Positions 1 to 10,390 of a DNA stretch of 32,670 nucleotides are shown here, one piece after another. Source of the DNA: Cymbomonas tetramitiformis (taxonomy: Eukaryota > Chlorophyta > Pyramimonadophyceae > Pyramimonadales > Pyramimonadaceae). The notes under the pieces are model-generated. The model was not told the origin of the DNA. It searched no databases and was given only the letters and a program-made list of their open reading frames with translations. The stretch is from contig LGRX02034943.1 in NCBI GenBank assembly GCA_001247695.2, positions 1 to 32,670 of the forward strand, in the 5' to 3' direction. The position numbers and the translations under genes were made by a program. Within the stretch, counting starts at the first letter, position 1. Every line of letters starts with the position of its first letter.

Positions 1-136
1 ACAACGTGGCGGTGAATCCACGGTGCCCCCGTAACACCTGCAGCAACACCAAGCATGCCTCTAGGTTCACAGCGTGGCGGTGAATCCACGCTGCCCCCGT
101 AACACCTGCAGCAACACCAAGCATGCCTCTAGTGGG
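1..136. repeat. 68-bp tandem repeat, two copies
   Basis: Two adjacent copies of a 68-base unit differ at a handful of positions. Each contains the segments GGCGGTGAATCCACG and CACCTGCAGCAACACC. The first copy may continue beyond the left edge of the window. No open frame is shared convincingly by both copies, so this looks like a non-coding minisatellite. Confidence 0.85.
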
Positions 137-470
137 TATGATTTATGGGTATGGGAGTAGGCCTCCCCCAAAAGCTGGCGACAAAATTGTTTGAAAGTTG
201 TTAGACACACCTGGCGGCTGACGGTGCTCATCATGGAGTGATCATCTTCTGCCAAGTACCCGATGATTGACCCATCCTGTAGGCCGGCACCGCACGCTGA
301 CAGTTCAGGAGGCCTCCAGGCAGTCCAAGGATGCCATGGCCAAAGGCAGTTCCCGAGGGCAAATAAAACGGCTGAACTTCGGTTGATCTGGGGTTTTGAT
401 TGCAATCAACTGCCTTGCAACCGAGGTGAGAATGCGCACCTTCCAACAGAGTTGTGCAAGGCATGCAACC

Positions 471-629
471 AACACCCCTGTGGAGAGGAGGGCACGTGGC
501 CACCCTACACTACATGCCCAACCAACACCCCTGTGGAGAGGAGGGCACGTGGCCACCCTACATTACATGCCCATCCAACACCCCTGTGGAGAGGAGGGCA
601 CGTGGCCATCCTACACTACATGCCCAACG
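471..629. repeat. 53-bp tandem repeat, three copies
   Basis: Three head-to-tail copies of a 53-base unit contain CACCCCTGTGGAGAGGAGGG and CACTACATGCCCA. All three frames of both strands are open for long stretches here because the unit is GC-rich and 53 is not a multiple of three. The open frames are therefore a by-product of the repeat. Confidence 0.85.
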
Positions 630-660
630 TATGAGCATATACGATACGAGCATGGTGGAG

Positions 661-776
661 CCGTGACATGGTGTCACATGTACACAATTTGAGTAGGGCA
701 GCGCTGTAACATGGTGTCACATATACGCAATATGAGCAGGGCCCAACCCGTAACATGGTGCCACATGTACAACCCT
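661..776. repeat. ~45-bp degenerate tandem repeat, about 2.5 copies
   Basis: The motif GTRACATGGTGYCACATRTAC recurs at intervals of about 45 bases, followed by CAATNTGAGYAGGGC. Each copy contains the imperfect palindrome ATGGTGTCACAT. No coding function is apparent. Confidence 0.7.
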
Positions 777-1009
777 TTGGAATACCAGTCGTGTTGTGGG
801 TGGACAAGTTCTCTTGAGGCCAGGCTTTGGGGCAGGCGGGGAGCAGGGTGGCAGTTCTGAGTGCAGGATTAGCGGTAGGATTGGTGGTGCGGATATGGCT
901 CGGCCAGCTCGGGGGGGCAGAGGTAGACCGGCTTCAGAGGCACTGCAGCAGTGCACTGGCGGTGCAGGTGCAGAGGGGCTCAGGTGGCCCAGTGAGGCTT
1001 AGGGGGACC

Positions 1010-1165
1010 CACTGTTCACTAGTGAGCTCCGGAGAATCCGGATGAGTGTCCCGAAGTGTGTGCTGAACCCTTTCATCCCGGATGTGGGTACATAGTGCAG
1101 CCAGTCTTCTGTGGCAATCTGGTGCCAAAGGAATCGGTGCAAGGATAAGCCACACACGAGTCCAA
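1010..1165 (-). repeat. Duplicated block A, copy 1 (possible decayed exon)
   Basis: This block is about 85-90% identical by eye to 2765-2915. The shared core starts at TTCACTAGTGAGCTCCGGAG and runs to CAAGGATAAGC. On the minus strand one frame gives closely matching peptides in both copies, with QHTLRDTHPDSPELTSE conserved. This suggests descent from a coding exon that was duplicated. Small indels upstream of that peptide shift the frame between copies, so neither copy can be called an intact gene. Confidence 0.6.
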
Positions 1166-1375
1166 GGATAAGCCGCACGCACAAGCGTGACCAGCCAAGC
1201 AACTTCGTCTCAACACCTGAATGTCGATGACATCCTGATGGAGGTGGTTGGGCCCTTGTCGCTGGGCTTGGAGCGGGAAGTATTTGCACGTAGGATCGAG
1301 GAAGTGATTGGAGCAGGAATCCAGAGGCGTTGGAGGGATTGGCCGCACAGGGCTGCTGGGATGGCGGGCCATGAG

Positions 1376-1471
1376 CATGGCGAGAAGGGCGAGGGAACGA
1401 GGGGGTGGCTTGGGGATAGCATGCATGGCGAGAAGGGCGAGGGAACGAGGGGGTGGCTTGGGGATAGCATG
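1376..1471. repeat. 48-bp tandem repeat, two perfect copies
   Basis: Two consecutive identical 48-base units begin CATGGCGAGAAGGGCGAGGG. Because 48 is a multiple of three, every open frame is repeated as a 16-residue unit. The perfect identity means a recent duplication. Whether the region is translated cannot be decided from the sequence. Confidence 0.85.
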
Positions 1472-2139
1472 GATTCGGGGCAAGTGCAGTTTGTGGGCTT
1501 GGTGATGGGCGGCACCTGGCAGACATGACAATGACACGCCGTGGGGAGGGCGCGGCAAAACTTAGCGGGACTGGGAGTGCCCTTCCCTCAGGCATCTCCT
1601 GCGGGCCTGGCAGGGGCACTATCCAGACTCAGAGGATGTACTCGTGAGTCTGAGCGAGCTGGAACTCCCAGGGTGCCCATGACTAGTGCTTCCAGCGGTG
1701 GTGGTTGGTGAACGTCAGCCAACTAGAAACGGTGAGTGAAATGGCATGATCCTTTCAGCAAGGCAGAATGGTAGAATGTTTGCACACACACACTGAACGG
1801 CATGAGATCGGCCAACAAAAGCCAGCCCACCATCATCCCAGTGGATGTGAGAAGCAAATCAAGAGCAGGGCGGGGCCGTGACAAGATACCACAAACGCAT
1901 ACATATTCCCAACCCAAATGCAAAGCAGCATGGAAAGATGATACGATGTGACCGATCGTCGCCAAACAACTGTTGGTCTCTGGGTTACGGAGTAAGCGGA
2001 CCCTGCTGGCATGCCCCCAGTGGCTCCCGGTCGATGGATGGGACCTGTTGGTCCATGGTTATGTCATGAATGCAGTCACACCACACAGCATGGACACCCC
2101 ATGTCAAAAAAGGAAACATGCGGGCACCTAAGTGCTCCC

Positions 2140-2760
2140 CACAAAATTCAAGGGAAAACACAGAAGGTGTATTTCACCACCTTCTGCCTCTCCTCGCAGC
2201 ACGACAGACGAATCTACCGAGCTCTCCAAGAGGCAGTGCCCGCCAGAATGGCACCACAGGGATAACCGCCTCCCAAAACCCACTTCCACCCGGCGGCCGT
2301 CCCCGTTCACAGCGATCTGCCAGTACTCATATCAAGGTCAAAGAACACAAGTCCCCCGGCATGTGTAATAACCATGAGCACTGCACACGGAGAGGGAGCT
2401 AGCGTCAGACGAATCCAAGACACTCCCAAAAAGCGAACCGTAGATAAATCCCCGACGCACTCAAAGAGGCAGTACCCGTCAGAAGGGTACCACAGGGACA
2501 GCCACATCCCATCATCCAAATCATTCCAGTGGCCGTCCCCGTTAACAACGAGATGCCAGTACCCCATAAAGTGGGTGTCGATCACCAATCCCCCGGCAGG
2601 TGAAAAAGCCCCAAGGCACTGGACATAAATAGAGCCAGCCGCAGACGAATCCCCGACGCCCTCAAAGAGGCAGTACCCGTCAGAAGGGTACCACAGGGAC
2701 AGCCACAATCCCATCATCCAAATCATTCCAGTGGCCGTCCCCGTTTGCACACACACACAC
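2140..2760 (-). pseudogene. Three degenerate tandem units encoding an NGDG / WYPSDG-CLFE motif (minus strand)
   Basis: Three similar units lie at about 2640-2755, 2400-2560 and 2208-2345, read on the minus strand. The translated unit contains GGLVxD, YWHLVVNGDG, LSLWYPSDGYCLFE and VGDSS. The middle unit is open throughout. The unit nearest 2750 carries one extra base in the GGGATTGTGG stretch relative to the middle unit. The unit nearest 2210 lacks one base between GGACTTGTG and TACTGGCAG. The units therefore lie in different frames. The protein-level similarity suggests a repeated exon or domain array that has decayed. I do not recognise the domain; NGDG resembles a calcium-binding turn, but that is only a resemblance. 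Confidence 0.5.
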
Positions 2761-2764
2761 ACAC

Positions 2765-2915
2765 GTGGTCCCATTCTTCACTAGTGAGCTCCGGAGAATC
2801 CGGATGAGTGTCCCGAAGTGTGTGCTGAATCCTTTGATCCCCGGCGTGGGTACATAGTGCAGTCTCCTGTGGCTTCGGGGTGCCAAAGGAGTCGCAAGGA
2901 TAAGCATACACACAC
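2765..2915 (-). repeat. Duplicated block A, copy 2
   Basis: This is the partner of the block at 1010-1165. It directly abuts a (CA)n tract at 2747-2763, which separates it from the NGDG-type units. The same minus-strand frame encodes QHTLRDTHPDSPELTSE, here followed by EW. Both blocks sit beside other duplicated sequence, so a segmental duplication of a larger decayed gene is likely. Confidence 0.6.
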
Positions 2916-2999
2916 ATGACACACACTGAGTGGCGTTAGGCATGCCAACCAAAGTTGGCCTGACAAAAAACCCACAGAAGGAATCATGATTCGGTTACA

Positions 3000-3860
3000 T
3001 CGGGGGTCTGTGACAGGAAATTATTTTCGCAGTTCGAACAGCAGCCAAGAACCCTGTCCGCCAGATGAGCGCAAAACAGTCCCCAATCCATCATCCTGGG
3101 AAAGCAGCTATTTGTTGGAATAGATGCCAAACAACGTTGTGACACGGTACCGCAAACTGAGGGATGTGAGGAGCGCCTGAAGCGCCAAACACGTGATCAA
3201 GCATATCACAAGAGCATCGCTCCATCGCTCACGACACGCAGCAACCACAAGTTCGTGATTCAAAGTTCATACGTTCAGGCAGATATGGAAGCTCTCCGAA
3301 CTCCTCTATCCGGCCATTCAATGGCATCCTCAGATCCTGAAGCCCCCTTACTAGAGTCACCCATCCCAAGAAGCGTCTGCCAAGTGCGCACTGGACCCAA
3401 CCGCAAGCAGCTTAAATAAGTCACGCACGCACGCACACTCACATATGTATACCATAGATGGCACTAAGAAGAGAGAAAACTAGCGAGCAGGGTTCTCACC
3501 AGACTACGCAGCGCATACTTGTTGGCCTGCTCGAAGCCAAAGATGACGCCACCCCTGCAAACTTCCTTCTCGAGTAAGAGAAAAAGCGAGGTTTATTCGT
3601 GCCAGGGTGGTAACTTGCAGAACGTGCCACTAAATAAACACAACGACGACGGGGCTATGCGACTGTTTCTGAACGTGGAAGCTCAAACTCTGCTTTGAAG
3701 GGCAACAGGAAAAAATAATTAAACAAAATCAACAACCGTGTTTCAAAAAGCGCGAATGCTCCCTTAACTTCGGAATATTGAGAAGGTGTGATCGAAATTC
3801 TCTACATTATGCCGTTTGGATTTAGATAGCTAACGAGCGATAAGCATCGCAAAGATCCAG
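3000..3860. other. No gene recognised
   Basis: I see no convincing coding region, RNA gene or transposon end here. A short CACG-rich stretch lies at 3421-3440. Average composition falls from GC-rich to more balanced around 3000, which marks the change from the left repeat block to the mobile-element region. Confidence 0.5.
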
Positions 3861-4019
3861 GGTTTGAGGTGGTGCATAGCGTTTATTACGCTGAGATACA
3901 TAACGCACTGAAGCGGTTTGCGGAAGAAACGTGCTTGGCAATCAATGCTCAATACGAAAGAACGATGACTTCTTACCACTCAATTTCGCGTGTTACTGCG
4001 ATAGCGCTATGTCCAAGAA

Positions 4020-4611
4020 TCGGGGCTAAGGCTTCCTGTGCGAGTACACTGAACGGTAAAACCAAAGGAGTTGCAAAAATTTCTGAAAAAAAAAGGACGA
4101 CACATCAACGGTATCCATACCTCGAAGGATCCTTGAGCAACTGGAGTCTGTTCATTTACAACGGCAGAGTCCTCTTGTGCACCACTTCGTTCTTGGCGGC
4201 TCACAGTCGCGCGACTTTTCCGAGCGACAGCACGACTTCGCTCCGAAAACTGCAGGGAGAACGAATTGAAAAAATAAACTGAGACTACAGTGAATGGCGT
4301 TCCGTTGCGGATAAAAAACTTTCTCGGCGGCATACGGTTTCACTCGTCTGATACAGGCTCACCTTGCCATAGTCCCTCTTTTGTGTGGACAGAAACAAAT
4401 TCGCGTTGTGATGAGTAGATCTTCGTTCGTAATCATGAAAATATTCAGGGTTCCAAGTACTCACAGCTGACGAAACCCCGTGTGAATTAATATCCTTGAT
4501 CTGCCCGTCGAACTGAGGGATGAGTGCAGTTTGAAGTTCGAAAGGTGTTCGGAGTGGCTGAGTGAGGTTTCGCAAACAGCGACTACTTTCCCTCAGCAAA
4601 CGGCGATGCAT
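4020..4611 (-). CDS. Possible spliced gene fragment, unknown function
   Basis: On the minus strand several open pieces are bounded by plausible splice signals. One piece running down from 4611 contains LRNLTQPLRTPFELQTALI and reaches a GTGAGC site just after ACTATGGCAAG near 4363. A TTCTCCCTGCAG acceptor near 4250 opens a second piece rich in Arg, Ser and Ala that ends at TTCGAG followed by GTATGG near 4120. A further T-rich tract ending in CAG follows about 38 bases later. I do not recognise the product, and the short second intron is doubtful. The region could equally be a decayed element. No plus-strand alternative looks better. Confidence 0.25.
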
Positions 4612-4989
4612 ATCTCCGGTTAATGGATGACGAAAGGTTCAATGAAAAAGCTGCCCGTAAAAGAGAGAAACAAGATTGATTTTCCGTTTGGAAATTGGCA
4701 GGCCTACTGTATGGCCTTCCTCGCTTTGTTTATTCTTTGTTTTAGGACAGATGTCGACCCTAAAAAGGAACCTAGAGCCCTAGTACTGCTTGTGCTTCTC
4801 TCCTAACCGCTAAGCCAGCCGAGCGGTTACGATTTACGAGTTGCAAGCTGCGCGCGCGACCGATCGCGATTCTCGCGATAGACAACAGCATCAGCAAGGG
4901 GTATAACTTTATTGTGGGGTGGGGTCATACCCCAAACCAAATTCAATATGTGTTAGATATATAGTGATAACTATATATTGAGGAAACAT

Positions 4990-5390
4990 ATTGGAGAACC
5001 TGAAATATGTATGTAATATATATATCCAGGTTGGACTCCAAAAACAATCGGACACTCGCAGATACACACGAAGACTAAGATGCGATAATAAAATAACTTA
5101 GGTGTTTTATCGTTATCGATCGGGTAATAGTCATGGAGAGACAGACTTTCGCCCCCCCCATAAACTGGGGGTGACTGTCTCTTCCTGTGTCACCCCTCGC
5201 CATGTGGTGTCACTTGCATCTTGCCAGCCGACCGATAATAAAACACCCAAGTTATTTTATTATCTCATCTTTTTGACTGCGAAACCCGTGTGCGTCACTG
5301 CACAGCTTTCTTTGCCTGCGTGCATATATATATTCACGATATATATATTTCACACTTCCTTTCAGGTTATGGGTTACCACTAGCTGGTGA
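4990..5390. repeat. Dispersed module M, inverted double copy
   Basis: The left part (4990-5112) is a minus-orientation end of the module. It contains TGGAGAACCTGAAATATGTA, a TATATA tract, GGTTGGACTCC and AATAAAATAACTTAGGTGTT. The right part (5133-5390) is a plus-orientation copy: a C8 run, ACTGGGGGTGACTG, CACCCCTCGCC, AACACCCAAGTTATTTTATT, two TATATATA tracts and GGTTATGGGTTACC. The AT-rich segments form a strong inverted repeat (about 5081-5112 with 5233-5271). The left part is the uninterrupted counterpart of the sequence that the mariner element at 12521-15475 has split. No product is encoded. The motifs suggest a promoter, long-terminal-repeat or element-end function, which is inference. 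Confidence 0.7.
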
Positions 5391-5460
5391 CTGCTCACGT
5401 TCCTTTTCGCTATCATTCTGATCCCGCGCAACGCGGTATTCAGTGACGCAACGTTGCTAC

Positions 5461-5766
5461 CATCCAGGCGGCCGACACAGTGACGCAACGTTACGCATCG
5501 CCGCCATCTCCCCGTACATGCTGCAACGGCATCGGCTATTATTTATTTGAGCGCAACGCCCAATCTTTTTCGTGCGCAACGCACGTTTATCACCGTCATT
5601 CTCGACTACGTCCCATCCAGCCGGCCGACACGGTGACGCAACGTTACACATCGCCGCCATCTCCCCGTACATGCTGCAACGGCATCGGCTATTATTTATT
5701 TGAGCGCAACGCCCAATCTTTTTCGTGCGCAACGCACGTTAATCACCATCATTCTCGACTACGTCG
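5461..5766. repeat. 153-bp tandem repeat, two copies
   Basis: Two nearly identical 153-base units begin CATCCAG(G/C)CGGCCGACAC and contain CATGCTGCAACGGCATCGGC and GCGCAACGCCCAATC. 153 equals 51 codons, so a plus-strand frame stays open across both copies and also continues downstream. Nothing in the translation resembles a known protein. The repeat lies directly upstream of the RQRAR-type gene module. Confidence 0.85.
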
Positions 5767-5987
5767 TCCCCATCTATTTCACTTTGCGCTCTGGCCACAG
5801 CACCTCAACAGCAGCAAAATTGGCTTATCGCACGACGTTTTTGACGTCACCACCGTCTTCCTCGTCAAAATCTACCCCAAATTGACTCTTTCATCACTTG
5901 GAATTGTCCATTTTACGAAAAGTTGGGTTTCCCCTTGTGAACCCTAATAATTTCCCTTCGCAGAATTATCCAGTCTGCGCTGGAACC

Positions 5988-6413
5988 ATGGCCACTGAGC
6001 GCCAACGTGCACGCCTCGCCGCTGTTCGGGATGCCCTGGAATATCTCCGAGAACATCGACGGCATTCTTCACCTGACTATCGTCTGGTGGTGTTTGGTGG
6101 TGCTTATGCACCATACACCCACATCGAGTCTAACGCCTCTGCCAATGACAAGACCTTTGACAGCAACGAGTTCCGTCCGCAGCATTCTCCGCTCTTTCAT
6201 CCACCTTACGTGAAATTCATTGACCATTGTCTGGTGGTGTGTGGTGGTGCTGTAGCACCCGACCTGCCGTTTTCCCTCTCTGCTTTCGCACTCGTGTACA
6301 GAGGAGGAGCACACCGCATTTTCCGCCTTCGCCCCCATCAGGGTGCCCGCGTCCCCGCACTTGCTCTGGTAATGCCACGCATTGTCACACCGCACCGCGT
6401 GGGCGTTGGATGA
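5988..6413 (+). CDS. RQRAR-type small protein of a repeated element, copy 1
   Basis: The open frame starts at an ATG in the context ACCATGG and encodes about 141 residues. The N-terminus has RQRARLAAVRDALEYLREHRR, a basic probably helical stretch. It is followed by two similar hydrophobic motifs, LVVFGGAYAP and LVVCGGAVAP. A second copy lies in inverted orientation at 11520-11969; the two share the N-terminal motif, the GGA motif and flanking non-coding sequence, then diverge. A pyrimidine stretch ending in CGCAG just upstream (5948-5962) could be a splice acceptor for a 5' leader exon. The product is not recognised. The frame could instead be incidental to a structured non-coding repeat, because GGTGGTGCT recurs several times at the DNA level. 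Confidence 0.4.
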   Translation: MATERQRARLAAVRDALEYLREHRRHSSPDYRLVVFGGAYAPYTHIESNASANDKTFDSNEFRPQHSPLFHPPYVKFIDHCLVVCGGAVAPDLPFSLSAFALVYRGGAHRIFRLRPHQGARVPALALVMPRIVTPHRVGVG

Positions 6414-6482
6414 CGACATCCTGGCGGCGCTCGACTGCATCCACCATCGAGTACTCCGCTGCCATCCACCAACGATTGCTGG

Positions 6483-6735
6483 GGCTAGAATCACGGCTGG
6501 TCTGTGGGAGTAGGTATCCCCACAGCACATGCATGGGCATAAGCCCCTAGAGCACGCATCTATAGACCAGCGCGGCGAAGCCAAACTAGCTGGGTTGAAA
6601 AAGACCTCTTAGGGTCTCCGATGATGCTTGTTTCTTTAGGGCTTTGCCCGTGTAGCCCACCGTATGTAGGATGTTAGACCCGGCTTCGCTGGCTTGCATC
6701 GTGGCACCTCACGCCTTCGGGGTGAGGTGGTGTCA
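6483..6735 (+). repeat. 3' region of the RQRAR-type repeat, copy 1
   Basis: This stretch shares several conserved blocks with the reverse complement of about 11230-11450. The blocks are a GGTATCCCCA-like segment, a hairpin GGGCATAAGCCC followed by CTAGAGCACGCAT, TAGCTGGGTTG, and GTGGCACCTCACRCCTTCGG followed by TGAGGTGGTGTCATGG. Downstream it runs without a break into a copy of module M, and the minus-strand copy does the same. The two belong to one larger repeated unit. Confidence 0.65.
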
Positions 6736-6968
6736 TGGAGAGACAGACTTTCGCCCCCCCCATAAACTGGGGGTGACTGTCTCTTCCTGTGTCACCCCTC
6801 GCCGTGTGGTGTCACTTGCATCTTGCCAGCCGACCGATAATAAAACACCCAAGTTATTTTATTATCTCATCTTTTTGACTGCGAAACCCGTGTGCGTCAC
6901 TGCACAGCTTTCTTTGCCTGCGTGCATATATATATTCACGATATATATATTTCACACTTCCTTTCAAA
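6715..6968 (+). repeat. Dispersed module M, copy 2
   Basis: The copy is almost identical to 5133-5370. It carries GAGAGACAGACTTTCGCCCC, CACCCCTCGCC, AACACCCAAGTTATTTTATT, two TATATATA tracts and TTTCACACTTCCTTTCA. It ends at AAATAGATAG instead of GGTTATGGG. The near identity over about 230 bases implies recent copying or gene conversion. No reading frame is conserved. Confidence 0.8.
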
Positions 6969-7482
6969 TAGATAGATTGAAACACATGTCTCGGGACTGG
7001 GGCGGTGGCGGTGCTGTTGGCCGAAGCCAGTGACTCAGTTGCCTGGTGTTGCCGGTCATGCCTCTGCTGCTGCTGCCTGGCCTTCTTCTGCTTCTCCCTG
7101 CCCCGCTTCCTCTGCCGCTTTGTCTTCTCCCAAGAGGGGTCCTCGTGGTCGGGGTCCTCCCTCAAGTCAGTAGCCGTGACGGTGTCGAAGTACCTGAAGG
7201 CAAGGAGGGAGGGGGGCTCCGGCTGGGGGAAGGCGAACTGGGTGTCGGGTGGAGAGGCGGAGGGGGAGAGAGAGCTAAAGGGATTGGGGGAGAAGTGGTT
7301 GGTCGAAGCCGAGGAGGTGGGTGAGTGACAGGCACTACGGCCAGGATCCGGGGCTTCTGGCGAGGCAGCCTCCTCTCCTCAAACTCTGGGGACTCGCTGG
7401 CCGGATGGTGCAACCTGGGGGTGTAGCCCACTCAGTCTGAGACTCTTGCCGGAGAGGTGCACGGCTCGGCCGTGGTGTTGTC

Positions 7483-9364
7483 TCATGCACTGTCGGAGGG
7501 GCGTGGGATGGGGGTGGCAGGGGGTGCGGGTGTGGAGGGATGGGGGGCGGAAACATGGTTCACAGATGGAGGGGGGCCGGCTTTCATCCACATGTCGGCC
7601 TTCTCAGCCAGTGTGCAGGGACAGCCGAACCTGCCGAGGGAGTGGGTGACGGTCTTGCCGCGCTTGAATTTGCAGGAGCGGCAGGGGTGGCCAATGGACT
7701 TGTCATTGGGGTCGGAGGGGGTGAACTTCAGGCCTTGCCAGGTGCCAGAGGGGGTGGAGTCCTTGTTGGTGGAGCCGGAGTGCTTGAGCTTGGCCGCCTT
7801 GTAGAGGGCCTTCTCGTGCTCGAGGAAGTCAGTCCTGGTGCCGCCCCGTTGTGGTGAGCGGGGCCTGGATGGAGGTGGTGTTGTAGTCCGAGGGTGCGCG
7901 CCCTTGCCCCCCTTGCCCCCCTTGCCGCCCTTCCCGTTAGGGTGCTTGTCCTTCTGCTTGGCCGTGTCAGCCGAGCCGCGCCCTCCCTCACGGACTTCCC
8001 CTGTCATGGAGGCAGCTCGGGGGCGGGATGAAGAGCCAGGGAGCTGGGAATGGTGGGCAGAGCCCTGAGTGTACCATACCTTCCCGATGGCCTCAATGAA
8101 CTTCTGAAGGCCACCGGGGTAGCCAGAGGAGGTCAAGTGGTTGTGCTCGTCGTAGGCACGGATGACTTCGAAGTACAGGGGGATGGAGAACAGGTGCTCA
8201 GCCGACTCCTGGGAGGCCCGCAAGATCTCAATGAGGACCTCCTGCTCCTGCTGTCCAGTGAAGGCGGGGTGGAGCTGCCTGTGGTTGCCAATGAGGGTGG
8301 TGAAGGTGTTGAGTTTCACGGCGGGGTCCTCGGACTCAGAGATCCGTAGGGCTTTGGCCTTGGTGAGGAAGGAGTTGTCCAGGGAGGGGGGGTAGGTAAT
8401 CAGACGGCAGCGCACGTGGAGTAACAGCAGTCTCCCGTCCACTTGAGCCTGCGGGGAGTCCTGCACAATTTATGACAACACAATTTGTGTGTTGCCACAA
8501 GTAGCCCCAAGCAGAAGTTGAGCCAGAAGACCATTGGAGATACCGTCGTAGGCTTCGTCCTTCAGTCGGCGTTGAAGCGGATTAAGCGTAGTGCTGGGGC
8601 GTGGCCAGGTCGAGTGGCGGGGAGGACACGGGTCAGGGCGTCACAGAACCTCTTGAAGACAATGTCGCCGCCCGTGGTGAGAAAGTTCAATTGGAGATCT
8701 CGTTGTTGCCGACGCTCGTGAATATCGGTGAGGGCGTAGTAGGCGGTCTTCAACTATTTCAGAAGTGGATTAGTGGAGCGACGCCAAGGGTAGTGGAGCG
8801 CGTGCTGTAGGCGCTGGTGTTATCGTCCATGATGTGCTTGATCCTGGTTGGGGGAAGTGCTTGGCCATCTCGATGTTCCAATGGCGTTACTTCTGGAATA
8901 GTTTCCAATTCCTTCGTGGTGTCAAACATCTTGTCAGAAGTAATGACGACTGAAGATGGCGTCGAAGATGAAGTAGTTCTACTCGCCAGAGTGCGAGCCA
9001 GTAAGGTGGCGTGGTTGCATTCATCTCGTACTTTGATGAGGTCGTTGATGACAATCTCGTTGAGTTGATCAATGTCGCCGAGTTCCTCCTTCGTGACGTA
9101 ATTCCCGTAGATCTCGTCGGTCTGGGCAGCTGAGCGTTGAAATGCTGATCCAAGCGAGGCGAGGGTGGTGGAGAGCTCAGCGACGGTGGCGGTGAGCGCA
9201 TGTACATCTTGGAGAAGGGCCTTGGTCGTGATGGAGATTTCTTCGAGCGTTGGAGATGTCGCAAGAGGTTGACGTGAGGTGAATAAACGTCGTTGAGCTT
9301 GTGGGTTACGCTCTTCAGTTGGTGGTTGGGATCCCGGTGTGGTTGTTGGTGTGAACGACGACAT
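7483..9364 (-). pseudogene. Retrotransposon gag-like gene, frame broken
   Basis: A long minus-strand coding region starts at an ATG at 9364. The first part (to 8759, 201 residues) is Ser/Thr/Pro-rich, then probably coiled-coil (TATVAELSTTLASLGSAF). The second part (about 8753-8562) contains GGDIVFKRFCDALTRVLP. The third (about 8560-7483) contains NTFTTLIGNHRQLHPAF, a Gly/Lys-rich low-complexity stretch and a C-terminal GHPCRSCKFKRG...GCPC cysteine cluster that could bind zinc. The three parts use different frames, and a TAA lies in frame at 8470-8472. At least three inactivating changes are needed. The order (coiled coil, helical core, basic linker, Cys cluster) matches Gag-type nucleic-acid-binding proteins. 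No reverse transcriptase, integrase or protease is visible nearby. A Pro-rich open stretch in the last frame continues to about 7162. A spliced cellular gene is the alternative. Confidence 0.55.
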
Positions 9365-10080
9365 GGTAGACCTTCCAGACCGTTGGAGTTGGGGAAGGTG
9401 ACGATGTTGCGCTTGTCGTTCTCGTAGGGTTGTAGATGAAGATTTTTGTCAAGTTTTAGTTCCGCCGTAATTGCTCGTAATGAACCTAAAATCTAAGGCG
9501 TCCCTCAAATTTTGGCAGAGCGTTGTGATAATTAAGAACGCGTTTTCACATTGAAGTTTGATGAAAGGCCGAGAGGGCAATCGTAAAAGAATTCCCAATC
9601 ATAAAAGGTAAAAGCAATGTAAAATGAACGCCGGGTTGACCTGCGGAGTGTTAGTTCAACCGCAAAAGGCAATCATCAAATAATTTTGCCGACTGCCAGT
9701 TAAAGACGCGTTTCGCGGCTAATTTGAAATCGGGCGTGAGATCAGAAAAAGCAGTGGTGCGCGGTGGTATATCATAACCTAATAGATAGTTTGAAACACA
9801 TACAGGGCATGATATTCTGTATATCAGTGTTTTATAACTATCGCTGTAAGCAAAAATATGAGGCTGAAACGTGTGATATATGTCTGTAAAAGATATAACA
9901 TATGAGAGTAAGAGAGTCTAAGTAGCTTATGCTACGTGCGCTGTGAAAGGCTGTACGAGTACGGCTACGGTAATGACCGAGTACTCTAACACGTGGCTCG
10001 CGGTCTCTATCGCTTCGACTCGCGGTCTCGAGCCGAATAATGCAGTCATCTGTCGCATGCATCGAGGAATGTCATACAGG
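9365..10080. other. No gene recognised
   Basis: This is the upstream side of the gag-like gene. It is moderately AT-rich and holds short inverted repeats around 9950-10040 (GCGGTCTCTATCG and GCGGTCTCGAGC). I see no conserved element end or coding exon. Confidence 0.4.
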
Positions 10081-10119
10081 GGGCAGTACTGGATATCTAG
10101 TCCCCCGTGATCGGGCTAC

Positions 10120-10178
10120 GACTATCCGGCAGTCCTTGTGACAGGATTGTAATTGCCGATAGTCCTTTCACAAGGACC
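10120..10178. repeat. Nested hairpin pair built on the AGTCCTTGTGA motif
   Basis: The sequence GACTATCCGGCA pairs imperfectly with TTGCCGATAGTC about 30 bases later, enclosing a smaller hairpin AGTCCT-TGTGAC-AGGATT (10131-10148). The inverse motif AGTCCTTTCACAAGGACC follows at 10161-10178. The same hairpin recurs at 10875 and 11077. Confidence 0.65.
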
Positions 10179-10390
10179 GACTTTCCAATACTTTTTTCGA
10201 TGCCTTAACGAGCTCCGATATGCTTGCCCCCCGGGCGGAAATTCCGTCAGGACTTGAAGTTTGGTAGGCCGCTCCGTCCTACAATGTCAAGTGGCATGCA
10301 TGTTGACCGCCACAGTTGAGGTTTCCCATGGGGGTACGCGTTTTTTCTCCATGTTTTCTTGTCATTCACCGGAATATAATTTATTCGTCG

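Noticed and set aside
5461..5947. 155-residue plus-strand frame as a gene
   Set aside because: It is mostly the 153-bp tandem repeat and has no recognisable feature; the frame is open because 153 is a multiple of three.
7005..7857. Plus-strand open frames opposite the gag-like gene
   Set aside because: They are complements of the Pro/Arg/Gly-rich minus-strand sequence and show no motif of their own.
9838..10062. 74-residue minus-strand frame
   Set aside because: No motif, no conserved counterpart, and it overlaps inverted repeats.
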